A stretch of DNA of 13,504 nt from Candidatus Brocadiaceae bacterium. GTDB taxonomy: Bacteria; Planctomycetota; Brocadiia; SM23-32. The stretch lies in NCBI GenBank assembly GCA_030615435.1, contig JAUWZH010000042.1, positions 1 to 13,504 of the forward strand, read 5' to 3'. A program made the position numbers and the translations under genes. Shown piece by piece: positions 6,990 to 13,504 of the stretch. Below the pieces are notes generated by a model that worked only from the letters and a program-made list of their open reading frames with translations, was not told where the DNA came from and did no database searches. Numbering within the stretch: the first letter of the stretch is position 1; the number at the start of each line of letters is the position of its first letter.

Positions 6990-8966
6990 TTACACCATCA
7001 CCAGCTTGCCGAAGGCGGAGGTGTCGCTCCCGCCGTCCGGGCGCCCCGTCCAGTTGAGCAAGAACCCCCCATCCCCTTGCGGATCCTGGTACTGCACTGC
7101 CACGTCGAACCCGATTACAGCGGGCGGCGTATCTCCCTGGACGAACGCGCTCCACGGGATGGCGCAGTCCAGCCGGTAGCCGGTGCCGGTGCGCTCCCAA
7201 ACGGCCTCGATCTCGGCGTTATTGCTCGTCTGCAGCTTCAGCTCTCCGTCGGGGTCCGCCGGGGGGGCCAGCATCATGCGCATCACTCCGTCCGTGTATT
7301 CTCCGCGCCCGAGCACGGAGGTGGCCCGGCCATCGAGGTAAATCCGAACGCAGCTCCCCTGCCCGCCGTCAGTAAGGCCGTCCTCGACGTCGGCGAAGAG
7401 GTAGAGGGTTCCCTCGTCGTAGGCCGGGACGAAGTCGAAACTCCGCCCCCGCAGTGTCTTGTTCGAGGCGTGGACCGGATGGGATGCGGCGGGAACGTGG
7501 ATGGCGCCCACCCGACGCTCGGAGGCCCCAAGCGAGTGGCCTTCCACGCGCCGCGCTGCGGCGAGCATCTCGCAGAGGTGTTCGATCCTTTCGGTTTCGT
7601 CACGCTTTACGACGACGTCCAGGCTGTAGGCTTCGCTCGGATGTGGAAGCGCGATCTCGATGTCCTTGTGCTTTCGGGCGTAGGGTTTCATCTGGCCCAC
7701 TTCGAACGCCTGCGGGCAGACTCGGTCCTCGCCGTGGGCCAGGAACCTCACGCTCGCCTTCTGGGGTTGGTCGGAGAAGTTCTTCAGGATGTAACGCAGC
7801 TTCAGCCGCAGCCTGCCTTCCTCCACTGAACCGCCGCGCAGTTCTCCCCAGCCCGTCGGGCCGCCGGTGCGCTCGTCGAACGCCCGTACCGTTTCCTGAA
7901 GACGTGTGGGGATGGGGATGTCCTGAGGGCACTTCTCCAGGCATTGGTTGCACAGAAGGCACAGCGCCGCTTTGCCGCCGAGCTGCCCGTAGCGCTCGCG
8001 GGCGTGCTCGGTCAACCCGAAGACGCGCTCCAGGTTGAGGGTCTCGAAGTTGGCCGGGATGTCTACGCCCGCCGGACACGGCATGCAGTAGTTGCAGCCG
8101 GTGCAGTAGAGGCCGGTGAGTTTCTTGCGCTCCTCGATGGCCCCCTCGATCCTCTCGTGGTCCTCTTCGGTTAGTTCGCCTGTTCCGGAGACCGTCTCGG
8201 CGTTCTCCTCGAGCTGCTGCATGGTGAACATGCCACTGAGGGCCACATTGACGTTCTTGTTGGACAGCACGAACCTCAGCGCCAGCTCCGGCGTGCTCTT
8301 GACCTCGCCAAGCAGTTCGGCCGCCCTTTCGCTAGGGTATCCCAGCCTCCCACCGCCCACCGGGCCCATGATCATTATGCCCATGCCATTCTCCGCAGCG
8401 TGGACGATGCCCTCCTCCAGGTGCCTGTCCAGCAGGTTGTACTGCACGATGATGGTATCGAACAGCCCTGTGTCCACCAGTTTCACAAGCTCCTCGTTCG
8501 GCCCGTGGAACGAGACGCCGATGTGGCGAATCAGCCCCTGCTCCTTGGCTTTCAGCATTTCCTGGTACAGGCCGCCCTTCCCGGCGACGCCCTTTTCGTA
8601 TCTGTCGTAATTCATATCGTGGTGGTTGTAGATGTCTATGTGGTCGGTGCGCAATCTTTCGAGGCTCTGCTCCAGGTTCCCCCACCAAGTATCCTTGTCG
8701 TCCCTGTCGTAGTGGGGGTTCTTGGTGGACAGGACGATCTTCTCGCGCACGTCCTCCAATGCCTCGCCGATCACCCGCTCGCTGCCGCCGCCGCAGTATC
8801 CCACGCTCGAGTCGAACAGATTGATTCCCAGCTCGTATCCGCGGCGGAGCAACGGAATGGCCTTTTCGCGATCCACTTCGGTCTCGCTCTTCATCGGCAG
8901 GCGCATGCACCCGAAGCCGAGTCTGGAGACCTTCAGGCCGGTCTTGCCGAGGATTGTGTATTGCAT
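6990..8966 (-). CDS. Aldo/keto reductase with two Fe-S cysteine motifs, fused to a CBM9/DOMON-like domain
   Basis: The product has 658 residues. Residues 1-285 form an aldo/keto reductase barrel starting MQYTILGKTGLKVSRLGFG. The catalytic tetrad is visible: Asp52 and Tyr57 in FDSSVGY, Lys82 in STKNP, and His115/116 in IYNHHDM. A ferredoxin-like region follows. It has Cys288, 291, 294 and 297 (CTGCNYCMPCP), as in AKRs with a terminal Fe-S cluster, and then Cys336, 339, 342 and 346 (CLLCNQCLEKCP). Residues about 385-470 look beta-rich. Residues about 485-658 resemble the CBM9/DOMON-like sugar-binding fold, with a late LNWTGRPDGG...FGKLVMV ending. There is no signal peptide, so the enzyme appears cytoplasmic. 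It presumably reduces or oxidises a carbonyl or alcohol using electrons through Fe-S centres; substrate unknown. Start: ATG at 8966 gives the standard AKR N-terminus and has GAGGG 11 bases upstream. An in-frame ATG at 9029 would add 21 unrelated residues. Domain calls are confident for the AKR/Fe-S part and moderate for the CBM-like part. Confidence 0.9.
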   Translation of the reverse strand: MQYTILGKTGLKVSRLGFGCMRLPMKSETEVDREKAIPLLRRGYELGINLFDSSVGYCGGGSERVIGEALEDVREKIVLSTKNPHYDRDDKDTWWGNLEQSLERLRTDHIDIYNHHDMNYDRYEKGVAGKGGLYQEMLKAKEQGLIRHIGVSFHGPNEELVKLVDTGLFDTIIVQYNLLDRHLEEGIVHAAENGMGIMIMGPVGGGRLGYPSERAAELLGEVKSTPELALRFVLSNKNVNVALSGMFTMQQLEENAETVSGTGELTEEDHERIEGAIEERKKLTGLYCTGCNYCMPCPAGVDIPANFETLNLERVFGLTEHARERYGQLGGKAALCLLCNQCLEKCPQDIPIPTRLQETVRAFDERTGGPTGWGELRGGSVEEGRLRLKLRYILKNFSDQPQKASVRFLAHGEDRVCPQAFEVGQMKPYARKHKDIEIALPHPSEAYSLDVVVKRDETERIEHLCEMLAAARRVEGHSLGASERRVGAIHVPAASHPVHASNKTLRGRSFDFVPAYDEGTLYLFADVEDGLTDGGQGSCVRIYLDGRATSVLGRGEYTDGVMRMMLAPPADPDGELKLQTSNNAEIEAVWERTGTGYRLDCAIPWSAFVQGDTPPAVIGFDVAVQYQDPQGDGGFLLNWTGRPDGGSDTSAFGKLVMV

Positions 8967-9056
8967 GATATTTCTTTCCCTCAGGGCAGTTCGCCCCTGC
9001 GTGCAGCCCGGTCCTTCTCTGCAACACAACGCGTTCCGAGAGCCAACGCAACCTTC

Positions 9057-9085
9057 ATTCTACGAGCGGCGCGGCAGGATTGCAA
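9057..9085 (-). promoter_or_regulatory. Sigma-70-type promoter of the AKR fusion gene
   Basis: Read on the minus strand: TTGCAA (9080-9085) as -35, a 17-base spacer, then TAGAAT (9057-9062) as -10, five of six matches. Transcription would begin near 9050, leaving a leader of about 85 bases before the ATG at 8966. Confidence 0.55.
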
Positions 9086-9153
9086 ACGCACCTTGCGCGC
9101 GCCTGGCTGCGCTTTCACCCGAGCTGCTCGGCAGCCGCGTGCGGGTTGACTGC

Positions 9154-9182
9154 TTGTGCGGCTCGGAGGGATTTGCTAAGAT
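9154..9182 (+). promoter_or_regulatory. Weak extended -10 promoter candidate for the 9272 operon
   Basis: TGC-TAAGAT (9174-9182) is an extended -10 with four of six core matches. The matching -35 at a 17-base spacing is only TTGTGC (9154-9159). A better -35, TTGACT at 9146-9151, is spaced too far away. The call is tentative. Confidence 0.3.
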
Positions 9183-9271
9183 TGAGGAGCATACGCGAGC
9201 GGGGTTTTGCCTTCAGTTGACGCTTCGCAGCGGGCGCCGCCGTGAGCGCTTTGGCGTGAGGCCACTCGCAG

Positions 9272-9979
9272 ATGTCCCCGAAAAGCAGACTCAGGTCATA
9301 TGCCATCGTGGTCCCCGTGGTCGTACTCATCGCGGCCCTCGTGGCCACGGTCGTCTTTCCCCCCCGGCCCAGGGTCGGCCTTCCGGGCAGCAGGGGCACC
9401 GTGCCCGGCACCGGGGATGCGGCGCCTGACGAGAACCCCGGAGGCCAGGAGTCGGGCCTTGCAGCATGGACTGCCTCTCCAGGGTCCCCGCCCCTCCTGA
9501 TGAGGGCCGAGGACGTGGAGAAGCTCTATGGCAAGATGAAGCTGACCGCCGGTCCGGACAACGAGAACGTGCTCGATGATGCCGGCCGGCGCGCCAGCGT
9601 TGATTTCGTCTGGGTGGAGGACAAGGCCTGCGCCAAGGGCGAGGACCCTGCGGTGCACAGGGCACGGTTCGAGCTCGTTGTGGACGAACCCGGCACCTAT
9701 TACCCCTGGGCGAGGGTTTGGTGGAAGGATTCCTGCGGCGATTCCCTTGCAGTGTCAATTCAACACCAGGATGACGAAGAGCCGACCAGATGGCAGATCA
9801 CTGACGGCTCGCACCAGTGGTGGCACTGGCTGTGCCTGGCGGGCTCTGGCGGGGTGGAGCTCAAGAGAGGCACCTACGCGGTGGTGGTCGAGAACAGGGA
9901 GGACGGTGCCCGTCTGAGTCGTATCCTGTTTTCTCGCAAAGAGTACGAGAGCTACATGCCGTCGAGTCCTGAGGGCTGA
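9272..9979 (+). CDS. Membrane-anchored protein with a CBM-like beta-sandwich domain
   Basis: The 235-residue product has a short basic N-terminus (MSPKSRLR) and one hydrophobic helix at residues 11-29, acting as an uncleaved anchor or signal peptide. A Gly/Pro-rich linker (31-75) follows, then a domain at about 78-222. That domain has the pattern of galactose-binding/CBM6-CBM35-like folds: RARFELVVDEPGTYYPWARVWW, then DSLAVSIQ, a Trp-rich WWHWLCLAG stretch, and a closing VELKRGTYAVVVENREDGARLSRILFS. Such modules usually bind glycans outside the membrane. The ligand is unknown and no catalytic domain is present. GTGAGG lies 10 bases before the ATG. The S41 protease gene starts five bases after its stop, so the two are co-translated and may act together at the cell surface. 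Confidence 0.8.
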   Translation: MSPKSRLRSYAIVVPVVVLIAALVATVVFPPRPRVGLPGSRGTVPGTGDAAPDENPGGQESGLAAWTASPGSPPLLMRAEDVEKLYGKMKLTAGPDNENVLDDAGRRASVDFVWVEDKACAKGEDPAVHRARFELVVDEPGTYYPWARVWWKDSCGDSLAVSIQHQDDEEPTRWQITDGSHQWWHWLCLAGSGGVELKRGTYAVVVENREDGARLSRILFSRKEYESYMPSSPEG

Positions 9980-9984
9980 GGCCG

Positions 9985-11226
9985 ATGCGGAACGGTTCAG
10001 CAAGCCCACGAGGCGTCGCCCGGAACCGTTACCTGCCCGTTCTGAGCTGGATGCTCGTTCTCCTCGTCGTGGTGTTGTTCATCAGGTCTTGCCTCTTGCG
10101 GCCCTCCAGCGAGCACCAGAAGCGGGTTGCTTCTTTCAGCATGGCCCTGCGGCTGATTCGCGAGCATTATGCCGACGGGGTGGACGAAGCCTCGCTCCAC
10201 GAAGCAGCAATGAAGGGGATGGTTCGCAGCCTCAACGATCCGTACAGCGCTTACCTGAACGCTTTTCAGGTGGAAGCGAGCGACGTTCTGACCGAGGGGC
10301 AGTTCGGCGGGGTGGGGATCGTGGTGAGCTGGCAGCAGGGGAGCGCCATCATCGTTGAGGTGCAGCAGGGCGGGCCCGCAGAGGCGGCAGGCGTGCGGCC
10401 AGGGGACCGCATCGTGGCGGTGGACGCACTGGATTGCTCAGAGATGCCTTTCCCGGAGTTGGTCTCGAGGGTACGCGGCAAGGTTGGCACAACGGTCAAA
10501 CTTTCCCTCCAGCGTGCCGAGACCGGTGAGCAGGAGACGCTTCAGCTCACCCGCGTTCGCATCCTGATGGACAGCGTGAACTGGAAGAAGGTGGAGCCTG
10601 GCATCGGCTATCTCCGCATCAGGCAGTTTGACGGCCGTTGTGTGGAGAACGTGCGGAAGGGCATTGAGGAGCTTGGGGCCGGCAACGGGCTGAGGGCGCT
10701 TCTGCTGGACCTGCGCGGCAATACGGGAGGGCTGCTGGCCGAGACCGTGGCGGTCTGTGATCTGTTCCTCAGCGAAGGGGTGATCGTGCGCGCGGAAAGC
10801 CGGCTTGAGGAGCAGCAGAAGGTCTTTGAAGCGAGCCCGCAAGTTGCCCTCCCGCCTGAGGTTCCCATGGCCGTCCTGGTGGACGGACGGAGCGCAAGCG
10901 CCGCCGAGGTGATGGCGGGGGCCCTGCAAAGCCACGGCCGGGCCACCCTGATCGGCACCCGCACCTTCGGCAAAGGGGCCGTCAACCGCGTCTTTCTCCT
11001 GCCGGACGGCACGGGCATCGTCCTGACCGTGGCTCACTCCCCGGCGGGGCTAGGTCTGGTGGGGGAAGGCAAGGGCATCGAGCCGGACATCGAGGTCGGC
11101 AAACTGCCGCCTCCGCCCGCGGGCGAGGCCCTGGAGGAAAGAGAACGCTGGTTGAGCGACTACCAGGCCGCCCAGCAGGAGCAGTTCGACCGCGCGGTGG
11201 AGTTCCTGAAGTCCGAGGTTCCCTGA
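9985..11226 (+). CDS. S41-family carboxyl-terminal processing protease (CtpA type)
   Basis: The protein has 413 residues. A single hydrophobic helix at 18-35 anchors it, leaving the rest extracytoplasmic. An N-terminal helical part (about 48-95) includes LNDPYSAYL, typical of the family. A PDZ domain follows at about 98-190, with FGGVGIVV and AAGVRPGDRIVAVD. Then comes the S41 core, with LLLDLRGNTGGLL. By family spacing the nucleophile is Ser305 in GRSASAAEV and the general base is Lys330 in TFGKG, 25 residues later, as in E. coli Prc and Bacillus CtpB. The residue four after the lysine, usually Gln (KGxxQ), is Asn334 here. Such proteases trim or degrade envelope proteins from their C-termini; the target here is unknown. 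It lies in a run with the anchored CBM-like gene upstream and pyk downstream. Confidence 0.93.
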   Translation: MRNGSASPRGVARNRYLPVLSWMLVLLVVVLFIRSCLLRPSSEHQKRVASFSMALRLIREHYADGVDEASLHEAAMKGMVRSLNDPYSAYLNAFQVEASDVLTEGQFGGVGIVVSWQQGSAIIVEVQQGGPAEAAGVRPGDRIVAVDALDCSEMPFPELVSRVRGKVGTTVKLSLQRAETGEQETLQLTRVRILMDSVNWKKVEPGIGYLRIRQFDGRCVENVRKGIEELGAGNGLRALLLDLRGNTGGLLAETVAVCDLFLSEGVIVRAESRLEEQQKVFEASPQVALPPEVPMAVLVDGRSASAAEVMAGALQSHGRATLIGTRTFGKGAVNRVFLLPDGTGIVLTVAHSPAGLGLVGEGKGIEPDIEVGKLPPPPAGEALEERERWLSDYQAAQQEQFDRAVEFLKSEVP

Positions 11227-11250
11227 GAAGCTCTATCCGGAGACCCGTCA

Positions 11251-12717
11251 GTGGGGCAGCGACGCACCAAGATCGTCGCCACCGTCGGCCCTTCCTGCGC
11301 CGGGGAAGAAATCCTGGCCCAGATGGTCGAGGCCGGCGTGGACGTGTTCCGCCTGAATTTCTCGCATGGCACTCGCGCCGCCCATGCCCGCAGCGTCAAA
11401 CTCATTCGCCGCGTGGCTGCACAAGCCCCCCGCCCCGTTGCAATCATGCAGGACCTCCAGGGGCCGCGCCTGCGGACCGGGAGACTGCGCAATCCTGAAG
11501 GGGTTCCTCTGCAGGCCGGGCAGAAGGTCACCGTCGTGCCCGGGGACTTTGCGGGGGATGCCCGGCGCCTCGCCGTCAGCTACGAAGGCCTTGCCCGTGA
11601 CGTGCGGCAGGGCGACACGATTCTGCTCAGCGACGGCATGATTGAGCTTCGGGTCGTCGGCGTGGAAGGTGCTGAAGTGGGTTGCGAGGTGGTCGTCGGG
11701 GGCATGCTGGGTGAGCACCAGGGGGTCAACGTGCCGGGGGTTGACCTTTCGATCTCCGCGCCCACGGCGAAGGACCTGGCCGACCTTGCATTCGGGCTGG
11801 AACAGGGTGTGGACTACGTGGCCTTGAGTTTCGTGAACACGGCCGACGACGTGCGGCGACTGCGCCAGGAGATGGGCCGTTGCGGGGCCCCGCCGGGGCT
11901 TCCCATCATAGCCAAGATCGAGCGCCCGGGGGCGGTGGATCGCCTGGAGGCCATACTGGAGCAGGTGGGAGGCGTGATGGTGGCGCGAGGCGACCTCGGC
12001 ATCGAGATGCCGACGGAGTCGGTGCCGATCGTGCAGAAGAAGATCATCGCCGCTGCCAACGACGCCGCTGTGCCGGTCATCACTGCCACTCAGATGCTCG
12101 AGTCAATGGTTCACCACCGTCGGCCCACCCGGGCAGAGGCGAGCGACGTGGCCAATGCCATCCTCGACGGCACGGACGCGGTGATGCTGAGTGCTGAGAC
12201 CGCCGTGGGGGAGCATCCCGTCGAGACGGTGAGGGTGATGGGGCGCATTGCGGAAGAGGCGGATGGCTTGCTGACACGCAGGCCTCCGGGAGGTCCCCAC
12301 CTGGCCGGGAACGAGGCGAGCGCCCGCCAGCAGGCCCTCGCCGCCGCAGCCTGCCGGGTGGCTGCCGAAGTTGGGGCCAGCGGCGTTGTGGCCTTCACGA
12401 TGACGGGGGCCACCGCCCGCTTCGTATCGCGGCAGAGGCCGGCGCTTCCGGTCTATGCCCTTACGCCGAACGAATCCACCTATCGCCGCCTTGCGCTGCT
12501 GTGGGGGGTGCGTCCGATACGGCTCCATCTGTTCGGCAGCACCGATGAGATGATTGAGCGCGGCGAGGCGCGGCTTCTGGAGCTGGGCCACGCGCGCGTG
12601 GGCGATACGATGGTCTGCGTGGCCGGGCCCTCAACCACCACCCCCGGCGGCACGGACATGCTGAAGATACAGTATTTTGACGGGAAAAACCCGTATGTAG
12701 AGGGCCGCAGTGGCTGA
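11251..12717 (+). CDS. pyk: Pyruvate kinase
   Basis: Pyruvate kinase transfers phosphate from phosphoenolpyruvate to ADP, making pyruvate and ATP, the last step of glycolysis. The 488 residues are of normal length (~470-480). The N-terminus TKIVATVGPS and RLNFSHG (Arg34, Asn36, Ser38) line the active site. Asp68 lies in DLQGPRLRTG. Lys222 and Glu224 lie in IIAKIERPGAVD, Asp248 in VARGDLGIE, and Thr280 in ITATQMLES. These correspond to the catalytic lysine, metal ligands and PEP-site threonine. The lid domain lies at about 72-165 and the C-terminal allosteric domain at about 350-480. In the active-site signature the residue after ERP is Gly where Glu is common. The GTG start is supported by GGAG at 11239-11242, eight bases upstream. 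No extra C-terminal PEP-synthase-like domain is present. It starts 24 bases after the S41 gene. Confidence 0.96.
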   Translation: MGQRRTKIVATVGPSCAGEEILAQMVEAGVDVFRLNFSHGTRAAHARSVKLIRRVAAQAPRPVAIMQDLQGPRLRTGRLRNPEGVPLQAGQKVTVVPGDFAGDARRLAVSYEGLARDVRQGDTILLSDGMIELRVVGVEGAEVGCEVVVGGMLGEHQGVNVPGVDLSISAPTAKDLADLAFGLEQGVDYVALSFVNTADDVRRLRQEMGRCGAPPGLPIIAKIERPGAVDRLEAILEQVGGVMVARGDLGIEMPTESVPIVQKKIIAAANDAAVPVITATQMLESMVHHRRPTRAEASDVANAILDGTDAVMLSAETAVGEHPVETVRVMGRIAEEADGLLTRRPPGGPHLAGNEASARQQALAAAACRVAAEVGASGVVAFTMTGATARFVSRQRPALPVYALTPNESTYRRLALLWGVRPIRLHLFGSTDEMIERGEARLLELGHARVGDTMVCVAGPSTTTPGGTDMLKIQYFDGKNPYVEGRSG

Positions 12718-12754
12718 TGGCACCGGGCACCGCGGGCCGCAACTCGTGCCAGTT

Positions 12755-12759
12755 GGGAG
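12755..12759 (+). promoter_or_regulatory. Ribosome binding site that decides the M42 peptidase start
   Basis: GGGAG lies nine bases before the ATG at 12769 but only three before another in-frame ATG at 12763. The spacing favours 12769. Confidence 0.5.
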
Positions 12760-12768
12760 CAAATGCCG

Positions 12769-13504
12769 ATGAAGAAAAGCTCGCTGGAACTTCTCAAGAA
12801 CCTGAGCGAACTGGATGGTGTGTCGGGATTCGAGGAGCAGGTGCGCAGCTTCATGCGTTCGCAGCTCGAAGGGCTGGTGGAGTTCGATTCCGACAATCTG
12901 GGCAGCCTTGTCTGCAAGAAGACTGGCACGGAAGAGCGCCCCCGCATTATGATTCCGGCCCACATGGACGAGATCGGTTTCGTTGTGAAAGACCTCGACA
13001 AGACCGGATGCCTGCGCTTTGCCCCCCTGGGCGGATGGCTCGACCAGGTCATCCTCGGCCACGAGGTCGTCGTCCAGACCCGCAGGGGCGAGGTCCCGGG
13101 GGTGATGGGCTGCACACCCCCGCACCTGATGCCCAAGGAGGAGCGGGACAAGCTGATAAAGAAAAAGAAGATGTTCATTGACGTCGGCGCAAAGGACAAG
13201 GAGGCCGCCGAAAAGATGGGCATCCGCATCGGGGACCCTGTCGTGCCCAGGCAGGAGTTCGTGCGGATGAAAAATGACCGCTACCTCATGGGCAAAGCCT
13301 TCGACGACCGCGCGGGCTGCGCGCTGGTGATAGAGCTGCTGAAGGAACTGCAGGGCATCAATCATCCCAACAGCGTCTACGGAGTGGGCACCGTGCAGGA
13401 GGAGGTCGGCACGCGCGGCGCCGAAACCTCGGCCGAGGTGGTCAACCCGGATTTCTGCCTGGCGCTGGACGTGGGCATAGCCACTGACGTGCCCGGCATC
13501 GAGG
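12769..13504 (+). CDS. M42-family metallo-aminopeptidase (FrvX/TET type), 3' end missing
   Basis: The 245 visible residues are the N-terminal two thirds or so of an M42 aminopeptidase (usual length ~340-360). The frame runs off the window. Two-metal ligands and catalytic residues appear in order: His65 and Asp67 in AHMDEIGF, the bridging Asp179/180 in AFDDRAGC, the general base and ligand Glu211-Glu212 in VQEEVGTRGA, and Asp234 in ALDVGIATD. The last His ligand would lie beyond the edge. The inserted PDZ-like domain spans about 75-165 (LGHEVVVQTRRGEVPGVMG). These enzymes form dodecameric TET particles that clip N-terminal residues from peptides in the cytoplasm; some members have been called endoglucanases, which is less likely. 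It begins 51 bases after pyk. A six-base inverted repeat TGGCAC/GTGCCA (12718-12751) in the gap has no T-tract, so read-through from pyk is plausible. Confidence 0.93.
   Translation, partial: MKKSSLELLKNLSELDGVSGFEEQVRSFMRSQLEGLVEFDSDNLGSLVCKKTGTEERPRIMIPAHMDEIGFVVKDLDKTGCLRFAPLGGWLDQVILGHEVVVQTRRGEVPGVMGCTPPHLMPKEERDKLIKKKKMFIDVGAKDKEAAEKMGIRIGDPVVPRQEFVRMKNDRYLMGKAFDDRAGCALVIELLKELQGINHPNSVYGVGTVQEEVGTRGAETSAEVVNPDFCLALDVGIATDVPGIE

Larger units (their letters stand above)
8967..9271. other. Divergent intergenic region
   Basis: This 305-base stretch separates the minus-strand AKR gene from the plus-strand 9272 operon. It holds one good minus-strand promoter and one weak plus-strand promoter candidate. 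I see no RNA gene, no operator with clear dyad symmetry, and no open frame that looks coding. Confidence 0.6.

Noticed and set aside
6858..9149. Plus-strand open frames opposite the AKR fusion gene
   Set aside because: The minus strand encodes intact catalytic and Fe-S motifs along the whole stretch, and the plus-strand translations have no recognisable domain.
12718..12751. TGGCAC/GTGCCA inverted repeat after pyk as a terminator
   Set aside because: The stem is six base pairs with a 22-base loop and has no T-tract; the RBS of the next gene follows at once.
12480..13365. Minus-strand open frames opposite the pyk end and the M42 gene
   Set aside because: The plus strand carries the M42 metal ligands in the correct order; these frames are shadows.

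Overview
The window reads as an ordinary GC-rich bacterial chromosome segment carrying ten protein-coding genes. Two of them run off the edges. I saw no rRNA, tRNA, CRISPR array, transposase or prophage gene. The organism cannot be named from this sequence. Three features suggest a bacterium from a lineage such as the Planctomycetota/Lentisphaerota, Armatimonadota or a candidate phylum like Hydrogenedentota: a large GspK-like minor pseudopilin, a single-gene PulG-like pseudopilin of the 'prepilin N-terminal cleavage/methylation' type, and an aldo/keto reductase fused to a carbohydrate-binding-like domain. This taxonomic guess is inference only.

Layout from left to right. (1) 2-2380 (+) is the 3' part of a GspK-like pseudopilin with a helix-hairpin-helix region and acidic calcium-loop-like motifs. 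It ends in a possible terminator. (2) 2483-3250 (+) is a soluble protein of unknown function. (3) 3428-3455 is a near-consensus sigma-70 promoter that drives a pseudopilin gene (3514-4491), which is closed by a clear hairpin-T terminator (4512-4553). This makes a one-gene transcription unit. (4) 4619-6850 (+) is a tight cluster: a four-TM protein whose membrane half is an internal 141-bp tandem duplication, then pyrB and pyrI, the catalytic and regulatory chains of aspartate carbamoyltransferase. (5) 6990-8966 (-) is the only minus-strand gene. It is an aldo/keto reductase with two Fe-S cysteine clusters and a C-terminal CBM9/DOMON-like domain, with a good promoter at 9057-9085. (6) 9272-13504 (+) is a run of four closely spaced genes: a membrane-anchored CBM-like protein, an S41 (CtpA-type) processing protease, pyruvate kinase, and an M42 metallo-aminopeptidase that leaves the window.

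How the genes fit together. pyrBI make the allosterically controlled first committed step of pyrimidine synthesis. Pyruvate kinase closes glycolysis. The S41 protease with the M42 peptidase and the anchored CBM-like protein suggest envelope proteolysis and peptide turnover next to surface functions. The two pseudopilin genes point to a type II secretion or type IV pilus-like apparatus encoded at scattered loci. I found no convincing new multi-gene system. The most unusual items are the AKR-ferredoxin-CBM fusion, the exact start-codon-anchored tandem duplication at 4619-4900, and the unidentified family at 2483-3250.
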